Below, in pieces: positions 1 to 10,425 of a stretch of 64,000 nt of DNA. Position numbers and translations under genes: made by a program. Position 1 is the stretch's first letter; each line of letters opens with the position of its first letter. The notes beneath the pieces are model-generated. The model searched no databases. It saw nothing but the letters and a program-made list of their open reading frames with translations, and was not told the origin of the DNA. Source of the stretch: Gemmatimonadota bacterium (GTDB lineage Bacteria; Gemmatimonadota; Gemmatimonadetes; Gemmatimonadales; Gemmatimonadaceae); the NCBI GenBank assembly GCA_016712265.1, contig JADJRJ010000029.1, positions 124,001-188,000 on the forward strand, given 5' to 3'.

Positions 1-384
1 CTGGTCGGCATCCGGCACCGGCACCTGTCGAATGATCGTCGTGCCGGCACGGGCGGCGCGACGACGCATCTCCGCCGTGGTGTCGTCGATGAGCAGGTCG
101 GCACTCTTGCGCAGCTCGAACGACACCTTTCCAAAGGTGATCCGGTCACCCGCCGTAAGCGTCACCGCCTCGATCCGGGCCCCGCTGTGGAAGGTCCCGT
201 TGGACGACCCCAGGTCGCGGACCGCAATCCCGGTGGACTCCACCACGAGCTCCGCGTGACGCCGCGAGACCGTGGGGTCGAGCACGGGCAGGTCACAGCT
301 GAGCGCGCGGCCCAGGACGAGCGTCAGCCCCGGGCGGAGCTCGAACGTGAGCGTGCCATCGGTGCTGGCCAGTCGAAGCGTCAT
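1..384 (-). CDS. FHA-domain protein, C-terminal part missing at window edge
   Basis: Reading the minus strand from the ATG at 384 gives 128 codons open to the window edge. The sequence contains the forkhead-associated signature in order: LGR near residue 30, DPTVSRRH about residues 41-48, and DLGSSNGTF about residues 61-69, followed by L.AGDRITFG. FHA domains bind phosphothreonine peptides and often accompany Ser/Thr kinases, secretion systems or transcription regulators. What follows the domain lies outside the window, so the full protein type cannot be named. It diverges from the gene starting at 396, leaving only a short shared promoter region. Confidence 0.8.
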   Translation of the reverse strand, partial: MTLRLASTDGTLTFELRPGLTLVLGRALSCDLPVLDPTVSRRHAELVVESTGIAVRDLGSSNGTFHSGARIEAVTLTAGDRITFGKVSFELRKSADLLIDDTTAEMRRRAARAGTTIIRQVPVPDADQ

Positions 385-395
385 GATTGGGGAAT

Positions 396-2465
396 ATGTT
401 AGCTTTGCCCGCCATGTGGCACCGCGCGCTCCTGGCCCTCTTGCTCGTGGCCGCGGCCGAACGCCGCGCCGAGGGCCAGGCGTGGAACGACCCCCGTACG
501 CGCGCACTGGTGGAACGTGCGACCACGCGCCGGCTGTCCCAGCTGGCGGACTCGACCCTGGTCGACACGCGGGCCACGGCCCATGGATACCTGACCTTTC
601 TGGCGCAGCTGGGCGAGGGGTTCCTGCTCCCGCCCAAGGTGGTCCGGGCCGACGAACTTGCGCTCGAGGTGTACTGGCGCGCGCCCAATCTCTCCAAGCA
701 GTGGATTGTGGGCCGGCGGGACACGCTCGTCCTCCCTACGGACATCCAGTACCACCGCGATCACCTCGGCATCATCCAGAACAACTTTCCGGACATCATT
801 CGGCTGGGTGACGGCGACGAGGTGCGCGATGTCCCCCATCCCCTCTCACCCTCGGGGCTCGCGACCTACGAATTCCAGATCGCCGACTCCCTGCGGTTCG
901 AGCTGCCGGGCCGGGGTGCGCTCGACGTGTATGAGGTGAAGGTGCGCCCGCGTGACGATCGGGATGCCGCCGCCGTGGGGGCCGTGTACCTCGCCCGGGA
1001 CGACGCCCAGGTCGTGCGTATGGCGTTTTCCTTCACGCGCGCGGCCCTCAAGGACAAACTGTTGGAGGATGTGTCGATCATCCTCGAAAACTCGCTTATT
1101 GAGGGGCGGTATTGGTTGCCCCGCCGGCAGGAGATCGAGATCCGGCGGAGCGGGAGCTGGATGGACTTTCCCGTGAAGGGGATCATCCGGGGTCGGTGGG
1201 AGATCCGGGACTACACCGTGAATGCCGGCGGGACGGAGGCCCTGGCTCCTGGCCCGGAAATCACCCTGGCACCGCCGGCCCGGCGGGCGGCGTTCCGGTT
1301 TCCGGCAACTCGCATCGTCGACTCCCTGCCCTCCGACATTGCCCTCGCCACGGGCGAGGAGGTGCGCCAGGTCCAGGAGGAAGCGCGGCGCCTGGTCCGG
1401 GCGCAGGCGCTGGCGCGGACGCGCCAGACCCTTCCTTCGGCCCGCGGTATATCGGACCTGCTGCAGGTGAATCGGGTGGAGGGGATCGCCGTGGGTGGCG
1501 GCGCCCGACGCCAGCTCGGACACGGACTCGACCTTGGTGTCCGCGCGCGCTTCGGCACGGCCGATCGTGCGGTAAAGGGCGTTGTCACCCTGGGGTGGCA
1601 GCGAGCCGATGGACTCGCGATCCAGCTGGCGGTTGGCCGCGATTTTCGAGATGCGGGAGACGAGGCGGAGGTCTCCCGCGTCCGAAACTCAATTGCAGCG
1701 CAGGAGTGGGGGGCAGACCTCACACAGCCGTATCGGGCCACCGGCGCCACGCTCACGGTCAGCGGACGGGCGATGGAACGATGGCGGTGGGCCATCGAGG
1801 GGGCGATCGACGATCACGAGAGCCTCGATGTCCATGCGTCACCTGCCCGGGGAGCCTACCGGCCGACCCTTGAGGTGCTCGAGGGAAGTGGGTCGCGACT
1901 TGGCGTGCGCGTGGAGCGTCCAGGCGCGCCGATGGGCAGCTTCGCCGACCTCCGCATTCGGGGCGAGGCACGCCTCGCTCGACGCGAGCGATCAGACGGC
2001 CTTGTTCGGTCATCCGCACGGCTCTGGGCCAGCGTTGAGGCCACGCGGTCCACCCCGCTGGCAGACGTTCGCTTACGGGTCGCCGGGGGTGGCGTCTTTG
2101 CCGCTGACTCTGCGCCCGCACAGGAGTTGTTATACGCCGGTGGCCCGGTGACGGCTCCCGGATACGGCTATCACCAGTTCCGGGCGACCGGACTCGGGCA
2201 GGCTCGTCTGGAGCTTCGCCGGATCGGTCCATTTGTCCCGATTCCCCTGGGCCGCTGGGGGCGCATTCCGGCGACCGCGACGTGGGCACCCTATGCCGGC
2301 ATGGTCACCGTGCACGCCGCGGACAGTTGGACGGGGTATCCCCTGGTTGGCCTCGGGATCGAGCCATTTCTGCAAATGGTCCGAGTGGACATCGCCCGCG
2401 GGCTCCGGGACGGTCGCTGGCGCTTTGCCGTGGATCTTAGCCGGGATTTCTGGCCCATTCTGTGA
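396..2465 (+). CDS. Secreted outer-membrane protein, DUF5686-like
   Basis: About 690 residues with an N-terminal signal peptide (MWHRALLALLLVAAA around the second ATG at 414). The N-terminal 270 residues look like a beta-rich lipid-carrier-type domain. The C-terminal half alternates polar and hydrophobic residues and contains many strand-like segments ending in DLSRDFWPIL, as in outer-membrane barrels. The combination recalls DUF5686-type Bacteroidetes outer-membrane proteins, but that is a fold-level guess and no enzyme motif is visible. The start could be the TTG at 387, ATG 396 or ATG 414; ATG 396 is chosen because it leaves a normal signal peptide. Confidence 0.6.
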   Translation: MLALPAMWHRALLALLLVAAAERRAEGQAWNDPRTRALVERATTRRLSQLADSTLVDTRATAHGYLTFLAQLGEGFLLPPKVVRADELALEVYWRAPNLSKQWIVGRRDTLVLPTDIQYHRDHLGIIQNNFPDIIRLGDGDEVRDVPHPLSPSGLATYEFQIADSLRFELPGRGALDVYEVKVRPRDDRDAAAVGAVYLARDDAQVVRMAFSFTRAALKDKLLEDVSIILENSLIEGRYWLPRRQEIEIRRSGSWMDFPVKGIIRGRWEIRDYTVNAGGTEALAPGPEITLAPPARRAAFRFPATRIVDSLPSDIALATGEEVRQVQEEARRLVRAQALARTRQTLPSARGISDLLQVNRVEGIAVGGGARRQLGHGLDLGVRARFGTADRAVKGVVTLGWQRADGLAIQLAVGRDFRDAGDEAEVSRVRNSIAAQEWGADLTQPYRATGATLTVSGRAMERWRWAIEGAIDDHESLDVHASPARGAYRPTLEVLEGSGSRLGVRVERPGAPMGSFADLRIRGEARLARRERSDGLVRSSARLWASVEATRSTPLADVRLRVAGGGVFAADSAPAQELLYAGGPVTAPGYGYHQFRATGLGQARLELRRIGPFVPIPLGRWGRIPATATWAPYAGMVTVHAADSWTGYPLVGLGIEPFLQMVRVDIARGLRDGRWRFAVDLSRDFWPIL

Positions 2466-2575
2466 AATTCGGCCACTCACGGTAGGCCGCGACCGGTCGA
2501 TAATCCCAGTGGGGCAGTGGCCGCGCGCAAAAAAAACGCGGCGCGTTGGCTTACACCGGTTTCTTCCGGACATCC

Positions 2576-4798
2576 ATGGCCGTCACAACAACGCGCGACG
2601 AGTGGCTGATACCGACACTCGCGAAGCTGATGGATGCTTCGCAGCTGGAGCTTGTGCGCGCTGGAGACGAGTCGTACTGGAGTGCCGCGGTCACGGCGGG
2701 CTACACCACCGATGCGTCCATCCTGTCGGAATTGTCGGCACGCTTCCGGATGGGACTCGCCGATCTCGCGACATCGAGTGCTGCGGCCCGGTCGGCGGTG
2801 AGTGAAGCACTGGCTCGCAAGTACCAGGTGGTACCGCTGTCGCTCAGTGACGCCGCCCTGGAAGTGGCGATCGCCAACCCGAACGACTTCGACTGCGAGC
2901 GGGCGCTGGGCTTCGCCACAGGCAAGCCGGTTCGCTTCCTCCTGGCGTCGCCCACGGAGATCGCCGCGCAGCTGGACGCGCTCTATCGCCCGGAAGAGAC
3001 CATCGATGCCATCCTCGACGCCAGCATGACGGGCGATGCGCTGGAAACCATTGTCGATGACATCGCGGACGAGAGCAGCTTTGAGCTGGGCGCGGAGAAG
3101 GCGTCCGCGCGACCGATCATCCGCCTCGTCGACCACATCATTGCGGAGGGGATCGGGCTCCGCGCGAGTGATATTCACCTGGAGGCCCAGGAAAGCGGGG
3201 TCCAGGTCACCTATCGAATCGACGGGGTGCTCCGCCCCGCGATGAAGATTCCGCGCGCGGCCGGCATTCCGCTCGTCTCCCGGATCAAGATCATGTCGGG
3301 GCTGGACATCGCCGATCGATTGCGGCCGCAGGATGGACGAGCGCGCGTCGCCATCGACGGCCGACGTATTGACCTCCGGGTGTCCACCCTGCCGGCGTCA
3401 ACAGGCGAAAAGGTCGTCATCCGCATCCTGGACTCCAACGCCACGGTGCTCGACTTGCAGGCGCTCGGCATCCGGCCGACTGACCTCGATCGCGTCAACC
3501 AGCTCATCAACCTGCGCGAAGGGATCATCCTCGTCACCGGCCCGACCGGCTCGGGAAAGACGACGACCCTCTACTCCGCACTTCGCACGATCCAGGAACG
3601 CGGGGTGAACATCGTCACGGTTGAAGACCCGGTGGAGTACAAGCTGAACGGGATCGTGCAGGTGCAGGTGAACGAAAAGGCTGGGCTGAGTTTTGCCGCG
3701 GCGCTCCGTTCGATCCTGCGCCAGGACCCGGACGTGGTGCTGGTCGGCGAGATTCGGGACCGCGAAACCGCAGGGATTGCGATTCAGGCCTCGCTCACGG
3801 GCCACTTGGTGCTCTCGACCCTTCACACCATAGACGCGGCCAGCTCCGTTGCCCGTCTGCTGGACATCGGAATCGAGAGCTACAAGATCGGTGCGGCGCT
3901 CAAGGGCGTCGTCGCTCAGCGCCTCGTGCGCCGACTCTGCCTCTCCTGCCGAGAACCGGTGAGCGAGGACGTGCCAGTGCGGTTCAGCCGCTGGATCCCC
4001 ACCGGCGCCCTCACGTTTGCGGCGAGGGGATGCGCCGAGTGCGGGGGAACAGGCTATCGGGGGCGCCTTGCGCTGATGGAGGTCCTGGTCGTCACGGCCG
4101 ACGTGGAACGCCGGATTTCGTCCGGAGAGACGGCCGAGCGGATCGTGGAGGCAGCGCGGCAAGGCGGGATGGCAAGCCTCTGGGACTCCGGGATTGAGCA
4201 CGTCCTGGAGGGCAATACCGACCTTCAGGAGCTGCTGCGCGTGGTCGAGGTACCGGTCCCGAGGGACACGGTCAGGCCAGAGCGGTCCGGAGTCAGGACG
4301 CCCATCACCCATGAGTCGGTCGCCTCGCGCCGACCGAGCGGCGTCCAGCCCGCCGTAGCACGAAGCGACCTGACGGGCGGTGCCTTCGAACTGGCGCTCG
4401 ACATGCTCCCGGCGGCACCCACGGCCGCACTGCCCAGGGCGCTCCTGGCGATAGCCGACGCGGCCGAACGCGCGAGCATGCGGGAGGCGCTGGAAAAGGT
4501 CGACTTTGTGGTTGTGGAAGCCGCGGACGGCATCACGGCCCTTGAGGAGGTCGACCACACCGCGGCTGACGTCGTGGTGGTCGACCTGGCCCTGCCGAAG
4601 CTCGATGGGATGGGGGTGCTGAAGCGGTTGCGGACCAGGCTGCAGACCGCGAGCCTTCCGGTCGTCCTTCTCTCGGATGGCGAGAATGAGTCGATGGAAG
4701 TCCGCGCTTTTGAGGCCGGGGCAAACGATTTCGTCGTGCGCCCTGTCCGCACCGCCTCGCTTTCAGCGAAACTCAAGTCACTCGTCAAGAAGAAGTAG
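2576..4798 (+). CDS. PilB/GspE-type assembly ATPase with C-terminal receiver-like domain
   Basis: The protein is a hexameric AAA-type ATPase that powers type IV pilus or type II secretion assembly. In order: a MshEN-like N-terminal domain (about residues 1-150); the GspE core with Walker A GPTGSGKT at 322-329 and Walker B DVVLVGEIRD near 386; and a zinc-type CxxC pair at 455/458 and 486/489. A receiver domain then fills about residues 620-740, with the phosphoacceptor position D670 in VVDLALPKLDG. The receiver has lost one acidic-pocket Asp (AIAD replaces the usual VVDD) and has Arg722 in place of the conserved Lys. ATG 2576 is preferred over the in-frame TTG at 2546, which would add ten residues. 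No other pilus genes are in the window. Confidence 0.9.
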   Translation: MAVTTTRDEWLIPTLAKLMDASQLELVRAGDESYWSAAVTAGYTTDASILSELSARFRMGLADLATSSAAARSAVSEALARKYQVVPLSLSDAALEVAIANPNDFDCERALGFATGKPVRFLLASPTEIAAQLDALYRPEETIDAILDASMTGDALETIVDDIADESSFELGAEKASARPIIRLVDHIIAEGIGLRASDIHLEAQESGVQVTYRIDGVLRPAMKIPRAAGIPLVSRIKIMSGLDIADRLRPQDGRARVAIDGRRIDLRVSTLPASTGEKVVIRILDSNATVLDLQALGIRPTDLDRVNQLINLREGIILVTGPTGSGKTTTLYSALRTIQERGVNIVTVEDPVEYKLNGIVQVQVNEKAGLSFAAALRSILRQDPDVVLVGEIRDRETAGIAIQASLTGHLVLSTLHTIDAASSVARLLDIGIESYKIGAALKGVVAQRLVRRLCLSCREPVSEDVPVRFSRWIPTGALTFAARGCAECGGTGYRGRLALMEVLVVTADVERRISSGETAERIVEAARQGGMASLWDSGIEHVLEGNTDLQELLRVVEVPVPRDTVRPERSGVRTPITHESVASRRPSGVQPAVARSDLTGGAFELALDMLPAAPTAALPRALLAIADAAERASMREALEKVDFVVVEAADGITALEEVDHTAADVVVVDLALPKLDGMGVLKRLRTRLQTASLPVVLLSDGENESMEVRAFEAGANDFVVRPVRTASLSAKLKSLVKKK

Positions 4799-4837
4799 GT
4801 CAACGGCTTACACCCCCGGAGCATGGTTGCGTGCTCC

Positions 4838-4858
4838 CATGCTCCAGGCGGGAGCATG
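4838..4858 (+). other. Inverted repeat overlapping the Nudix gene start
   Basis: CATGCTCC (4838-4845) and GGAGCATG (4851-4858) are perfect 8-bp complements with a 5-nt loop. The right arm contains the preferred ATG start (4856) of the following Nudix gene and part of the purine-rich stretch in front of it. In mRNA this hairpin would hide the start codon. It could equally be part of the end of the upstream ATPase transcript. No T-tract follows. Confidence 0.45.
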
Positions 4859-5317
4859 ACTGGGATCGTTTGCGGGGTCGTGGACGTTCACGTCGTGGAT
4901 CCTGCCGCCGGGTTCAAGGTCCTTATGCTCCGCCGGGCCGCAGGAGTGCGCTGCACCGGGGCGTGGGAAGCCGTCCACGGCTCTATCGAGCCTGGCGAGA
5001 GTCCGGAGGACGCTGCCGCGCGTGAGTTTGCCGAGGAGACCGGGCTTCCCCTCAAGCGGCTCTACTCCATTGGGACCAACCCGTTCTACGTCCCCAGCCG
5101 CAAGACCGTCCAGGTGGCCGTTGTTTTTGCGGCTCTCGCAGACTCGCGGCTCTCTCCGCAGTTGGGCGAAGAGCACGATGCGTTCGAGTGGATGGAGCTC
5201 GCCGATGCCGTGGGGCGCGCGACGTGGCCTCGTACCCGTCAGGCACTGATGGACGTCCACCACCTGTTGAAGTCGGGGGACGCCGGGCCGGCTGAAGCGG
5301 TGCTGCGCGTGCGCTAG
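4856..5317 (+). CDS. Nudix hydrolase
   Basis: A Nudix pyrophosphohydrolase of about 153 residues that cleaves nucleoside-diphosphate-linked substrates. The complete Nudix box is visible: GSIEPGE, then a 7-residue spacer, then REFAEETGL, with the metal-binding REx2EE glutamates intact. The substrate cannot be told from sequence. ATG 4856 follows an AGGCGGG stretch; ATG 4823 is in frame and would add eleven residues. The gene ends on a CTAG tetramer shared with the stop codon of the convergent lipoprotein gene. Confidence 0.85.
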   Translation: MTGIVCGVVDVHVVDPAAGFKVLMLRRAAGVRCTGAWEAVHGSIEPGESPEDAAAREFAEETGLPLKRLYSIGTNPFYVPSRKTVQVAVVFAALADSRLSPQLGEEHDAFEWMELADAVGRATWPRTRQALMDVHHLLKSGDAGPAEAVLRVR

Positions 5318-5949
5318 GAGCGCGCCCCGGCGCGCGACCGAACGAGGGCCCGCTCTCGCTCGATGCGCTGGAGGATGGCCGGCCAGGTTGTCGCCCGCGC
5401 GGTCTCGTAGGCAATGACGAGTGGCTGGTTTACATCGAGCTGCCCATCAAAGACGTACAGGGCGCTCTGCACTTCCCGTTGCCGAACCCGCTGCAACCCG
5501 AAGCCGGGGGAAAGTCCGATGACGTCGACCGGGCGGAAGTCGCGGCCGACGTTCGTGATGATGAGTTCGAGCGGGCTGTACCTCGCTTCGCCGACCTCCT
5601 GACTGAAGAATGACACGTACCAAACGCTCAGCCTGGGGAGCGCGGTGCGCCGGCTCAGTTCCGTCAGCCGCTCCGTCTGGCTCTTGAGAAGATCGGAGAG
5701 GGCCGCGTAGGAGTCCGGTGAGAGCACCCGGATCACGGATTCATCCAGGGGAATCGCCCGCACACGCAGCCCGAACTGCGCCACGCGCACGGCGATGTCA
5801 TCCTGCTTCAGGGATCCGAACCCGGCCGGCACCAGCGCGATGGAGTCCGCCGCCGCCGTCGCGGGAACGGCGAGCGCGGCCCCGGGTGGTGCGGAAGGAA
5901 GGCATGCCGCACCGAAGAGCGCTGCGGCAAGGGAAAGCGCTTGCTTCAT
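5314..5949 (-). CDS. Lipoprotein of unknown function
   Basis: About 211 residues. The N-terminus MKQALSLAAALFGAAC is a lipoprotein signal peptide with a lipobox ending at Cys16, so the mature protein is probably membrane-anchored in the envelope. No enzymatic motif is recognised. The start ATG at 5949 overlaps the engB stop as ATGA, making it the last gene of the tig-clpP-clpX-lon-engB run. An in-frame ATG at 5967 would give a less typical signal peptide. Function unknown. Confidence 0.7.
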   Translation of the reverse strand: MKQALSLAAALFGAACLPSAPPGAALAVPATAAADSIALVPAGFGSLKQDDIAVRVAQFGLRVRAIPLDESVIRVLSPDSYAALSDLLKSQTERLTELSRRTALPRLSVWYVSFFSQEVGEARYSPLELIITNVGRDFRPVDVIGLSPGFGLQRVRQREVQSALYVFDGQLDVNQPLVIAYETARATTWPAILQRIERERALVRSRAGARS

Positions 5950-6590
5950 GGCGTTGGTGCTCGCCACGCAGGCGTCTGGATGAGGGCAACGACGGCGGAC
6001 GCGATGTCATCGCGGCCTTCGCGCGTCACCGCGCTGCAGGCGACGACCTGCGTTGGATCCAGCCCGGCGGCCTGGCAGATCATGGCCAGCTGTGACTCGC
6101 GCTCGCGCGGCCGAAGCTTGTCGACCTTGGTGATGGCGACGAGAGTCGGCATCTCGAGGCCGGCGAGGTATTCGAGCATCTCGAGATCGTCGGGGGAGGG
6201 CTCACGGCGGGCGTCAAGGAGGACCACGACCCCGCGGAGTTCCGTCGCCGAACGCAGGTAATTGTCGATCAATCCCTGCCAGGCTTGGCGTTTTTCCCGG
6301 GCCACCCGCGCATATCCGTACCCGGGCAGGTCGGCAATGACAAAGGTGCCGTTGACCTCAAAGAAGTTCACTTCCTGCGTCCGCCCGGGCGTATTGGAGA
6401 CGCGGGCAAAGGAGCGCCGTCGGATCAACATGTTAAGCAGCGACGACTTTCCCACGTTGGATCGCCCTGCAAAGGCCACTTCCGGGAGTCGCTCGGCTGG
6501 ACGCCAGTTGCCGCCCACGGCCATCCCGCCGAGGAAGTCGAGCCGGCGGATGACCAGCGGGTCCGGGGTGACGTGAGCGGGTTCGGTCAT
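5946..6590 (-). CDS. engB: Ribosome biogenesis GTPase EngB/YsxC
   Basis: A TRAFAC-class GTPase needed for 50S subunit maturation in characterised bacteria. Visible GTPase motifs are G1 GRSNVGKSS, G3 DLPGYGYA and G4 TKVDK, in a 214-residue protein of normal family length. It overlaps lon by the tetramer ATGA at 6587-6590 and overlaps the downstream lipoprotein the same way, which indicates translational coupling. The lon-engB linkage is common in bacteria. Confidence 0.95.
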   Translation of the reverse strand: MTEPAHVTPDPLVIRRLDFLGGMAVGGNWRPAERLPEVAFAGRSNVGKSSLLNMLIRRRSFARVSNTPGRTQEVNFFEVNGTFVIADLPGYGYARVAREKRQAWQGLIDNYLRSATELRGVVVLLDARREPSPDDLEMLEYLAGLEMPTLVAITKVDKLRPRERESQLAMICQAAGLDPTQVVACSAVTREGRDDIASAVVALIQTPAWRAPTP

Positions 6591-8950
6591 GGCGGGGGGG
6601 CGCCCTGACGGGCGGCGGACGGGACGAGGGGAACGAGCGCCAGTTCCAGCACTTCGTCCATGGTACGGACGGCACGAAAGGTGAGGCCGGTCTTGACCTC
6701 GTCCGGGAGCTCGTCCAGCTCCCGCGCGTTGGCGGCGGGAATGACGACGGTGGTACGCGCCGCGCGCAAGGCGGCCACGCTTTTCTCCTTGAGGCCCCCG
6801 ATGGGGAGCACGCGCCCACGCAGGGTCACCTCGCCGGTCATCGCCACGTCGGCCCGGATGGGGCGCCGCGTGAGGGCCGAGACGAGCGCCGTCGTGATTG
6901 CGATCCCGGCGGAGGGGCCGTCCTTGGGGGTGGCGCCGGCCGGGATGTGGACGTGGAGGTCGGTGACCCGCACGAATCCCGGGTCGATGCCTAACGATTC
7001 GGCCCGGGACCGCGTGAAGCTGAGCGCGGCGCCCGCGGATTCCTTCATGACATCGCCGAGCGCACCGGTCAGGTGCAGGCGCCCGCGGCCCGGGAGAGCC
7101 GCGACCTCGATGTCGAGCACTTCACCGCCAGTTCCGGTCCAGGCGAGCCCCGTGGCGACGCCCACCTGGTCGTCGAGGTCGAGGTCATCGGGGTCGTGGG
7201 GCGGCACACCGAGCATCGGCCGCAGGTCGGCCACGTCGATGGTGTCGGTGGGCGTCGGCTCCACCGCTTCGGCGCGCCGGCGGGCGACCTTGCGCGTGAG
7301 CCGCGCGAGCTGGCGCTCCAGGTCGCGGACGCCGGCTTCTCGCGTGTAGGACCGCACGATGGCTGGAATCACCCCCGGGGTCAGCGCGAGGGTGGCGGGA
7401 TCAACGCCCTGGCGCGCACACTGCTTCGGCAGCAGGAACCGGCGCGCGATCGCGTATTTCTCCTGGTCGAGGTAGCCCGGGAGCCGGACGATCTCCATGC
7501 GGTCGCGGAGGGGCTCCGGGATCGTGGCGACGGTGTTCGCCGTGGTCAGGAAGAACACCTGCGACAAGTCGTAGTCGAGTTCCAGGTAGTGGTCGTTGAA
7601 CGCGGCATTCTGTTCGGGGTCGAGCACCTCGAGCAGGGCGGCAGCGGGGTCCCCGCGATAGTCGTGGCCGAGCTTGTCGATTTCGTCGAGCAGGATCAGG
7701 GGGTTCACGACCTGGACCTTGCGCATCGCCTGGATGATGCGTCCCGGCAGCGATCCGATGTAGGTGCGCCGGTGCCCACGGATCTCTGCCTCGTCCCGGA
7801 CACCGCCTAACGACATGCGGACGAACCGCCGGCCCATCGCCCGGGCGATCGACCGGCCCAACGACGTCTTGCCAACCCCCGGGGGGCCCACGAGGCACAG
7901 GAGCTGGCCTTCGCGCCCGCCGCCGCCGGCAAGGACCGCGACATGGTCGAGGATCCGGTCCTTCACGTCGCCCAGGCCGAAGTGATCTTCGTCAAGGATG
8001 GTGCTTGCGCGTGCGACGTCGAGGATCTCGTCACTCCGCTCCGCCCAGGGCAGGGCGAGGATCCAATCCAGGTAGTTGCGCGAGACCGTGGCTTCTGGCG
8101 ACACCGCCGGCATGCGGCGCAAGCGCCGCAGCTCCCGTTCCGCGCGCGCGCGCGCGCTGTCGGGCATGGTGCGTGCGGCCAGCTGTGCCTGCAGGTCGTC
8201 GAGCTCGTCGCCATCGTCCTGGCCCAACTCGCGATGGATCACGCGCAACTGCTCCTGCAGATAGTACTCCCGCTGGCTGCGGTGGATAGTCCCGCGCACC
8301 TCATCATCGATGCGGCGGTCGAGTCCGAGGATCTCGATCTCGGCCTCCATCAGCGCGATGAGGCCATCCTGCAATTCCACGAGGGACGCGCACTCCAGCA
8401 GGCGTTGCCGCTGCGGCGTCCGGATGGCCAGGTGCCCTGCGATGATCCATGCGGCGCGCGCCGGATCGTTAGTTGACGTGGCGACCTGAACGACTTCTGG
8501 CGGGATCCGTCGCTGCAGCCCCGCGTACTCTTCGAAGGTGTCCACCAGCCGGAGGGCGCGAGCCGCATCTTCGCTGGTGGACATGAGGGGTGTGAGCGAC
8601 CGCAGCTCGAAGGCGGCGCGCAGTCCGCCCGTCCGTGCGGTGGCGACCCGGGTGAGCCGAACGACATCCAGGGCGTCGACCAGAATCCGGATCGTTCCGT
8701 TGGGCAGGCGCGCCGCATGCTGCAGTTCGGCGACAACCCCCACCCGGTAGAGGTCGCCGGGTTTTACCTGCTCCCCTTCGGACTCCCGCTGCGTTGCGAG
8801 GACGAGCAGCCGGTCGCCATCCCATGCCTGTTGGACAGCCGCCAGGGACCCCGTCCGCCCCACGACCAGCGGCATGCTGAGGTGGGGGAACGCGACCACA
8901 TCCTGCAGCGGCAGGACAGGGAGCTTGTCGGGGAGGTGTCGATCGGGCAC
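6587..8950 (-). CDS. lon: ATP-dependent protease Lon
   Basis: A cytoplasmic AAA+ serine protease of 787 residues that degrades misfolded and regulatory proteins. In order: the N-terminal substrate domain beginning KLPVLPLQDVVAFPH, a coiled region, the ATPase with Walker A GPPGVGKTS, and the protease domain with the catalytic serine in PKDGPSAGI and the catalytic lysine in GLKEKSVAAL. Length is typical. It follows clpX across a 92-bp gap that contains a strong hairpin. Two of its TTA leucine codons sit in the CGTTAGGC octamer (6989 and 7805). Confidence 0.97.
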   Translation of the reverse strand: MPDRHLPDKLPVLPLQDVVAFPHLSMPLVVGRTGSLAAVQQAWDGDRLLVLATQRESEGEQVKPGDLYRVGVVAELQHAARLPNGTIRILVDALDVVRLTRVATARTGGLRAAFELRSLTPLMSTSEDAARALRLVDTFEEYAGLQRRIPPEVVQVATSTNDPARAAWIIAGHLAIRTPQRQRLLECASLVELQDGLIALMEAEIEILGLDRRIDDEVRGTIHRSQREYYLQEQLRVIHRELGQDDGDELDDLQAQLAARTMPDSARARAERELRRLRRMPAVSPEATVSRNYLDWILALPWAERSDEILDVARASTILDEDHFGLGDVKDRILDHVAVLAGGGGREGQLLCLVGPPGVGKTSLGRSIARAMGRRFVRMSLGGVRDEAEIRGHRRTYIGSLPGRIIQAMRKVQVVNPLILLDEIDKLGHDYRGDPAAALLEVLDPEQNAAFNDHYLELDYDLSQVFFLTTANTVATIPEPLRDRMEIVRLPGYLDQEKYAIARRFLLPKQCARQGVDPATLALTPGVIPAIVRSYTREAGVRDLERQLARLTRKVARRRAEAVEPTPTDTIDVADLRPMLGVPPHDPDDLDLDDQVGVATGLAWTGTGGEVLDIEVAALPGRGRLHLTGALGDVMKESAGAALSFTRSRAESLGIDPGFVRVTDLHVHIPAGATPKDGPSAGIAITTALVSALTRRPIRADVAMTGEVTLRGRVLPIGGLKEKSVAALRAARTTVVIPAANARELDELPDEVKTGLTFRAVRTMDEVLELALVPLVPSAARQGAPPP

Positions 8951-8982
8951 GAGGGGAGTGATGAGCGCTCCCGGAAGCTAAT

Positions 8983-9011
8983 CGGCCGACGGGGGATCAC
9001 CCCGTCGGCCG
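8983..9011 (-). terminator. GC-rich hairpin between clpX and lon
   Basis: CGGCCGACGGGG (8983-8994) and CCCCGTCGGCCG (9000-9011) form a perfect 12-bp stem with a 5-nt loop, about 30 nt past the clpX stop on the minus strand. There is no T-run after it, so it may be a partial terminator, a processing site or a stabilising 3' structure rather than a classical intrinsic terminator. Confidence 0.55.
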
Positions 9012-9042
9012 TCACGTTCCCTGGTGGCTCGCGTCCGTGTCG

Positions 9043-10305
<1,263 letters not shown>

Positions 10306-10383
10306 GGCACTCCCAAGAGGAGACGTTCGCCCACCGCCATCTATCTAAAGGACGGCGTCAGGGGGCGTCAAGCAATGGCGAGA

Positions 10384-10417
10384 GGGGGCGGTGTGTGCCT
10401 TGGCTCACACCGCCCCC
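10384..10417 (-). terminator. GC-rich hairpin between clpP and clpX
   Basis: GGGGGCGGTGTG (10384-10395) and CACACCGCCCCC (10406-10417) are perfect 12-bp complements with a 10-nt loop. The hairpin begins 8 nt after the clpP stop. No T-tract follows on either strand. It may attenuate read-through into clpX or mark mRNA processing. Confidence 0.55.
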
Positions 10418-10425
10418 ATCACATC

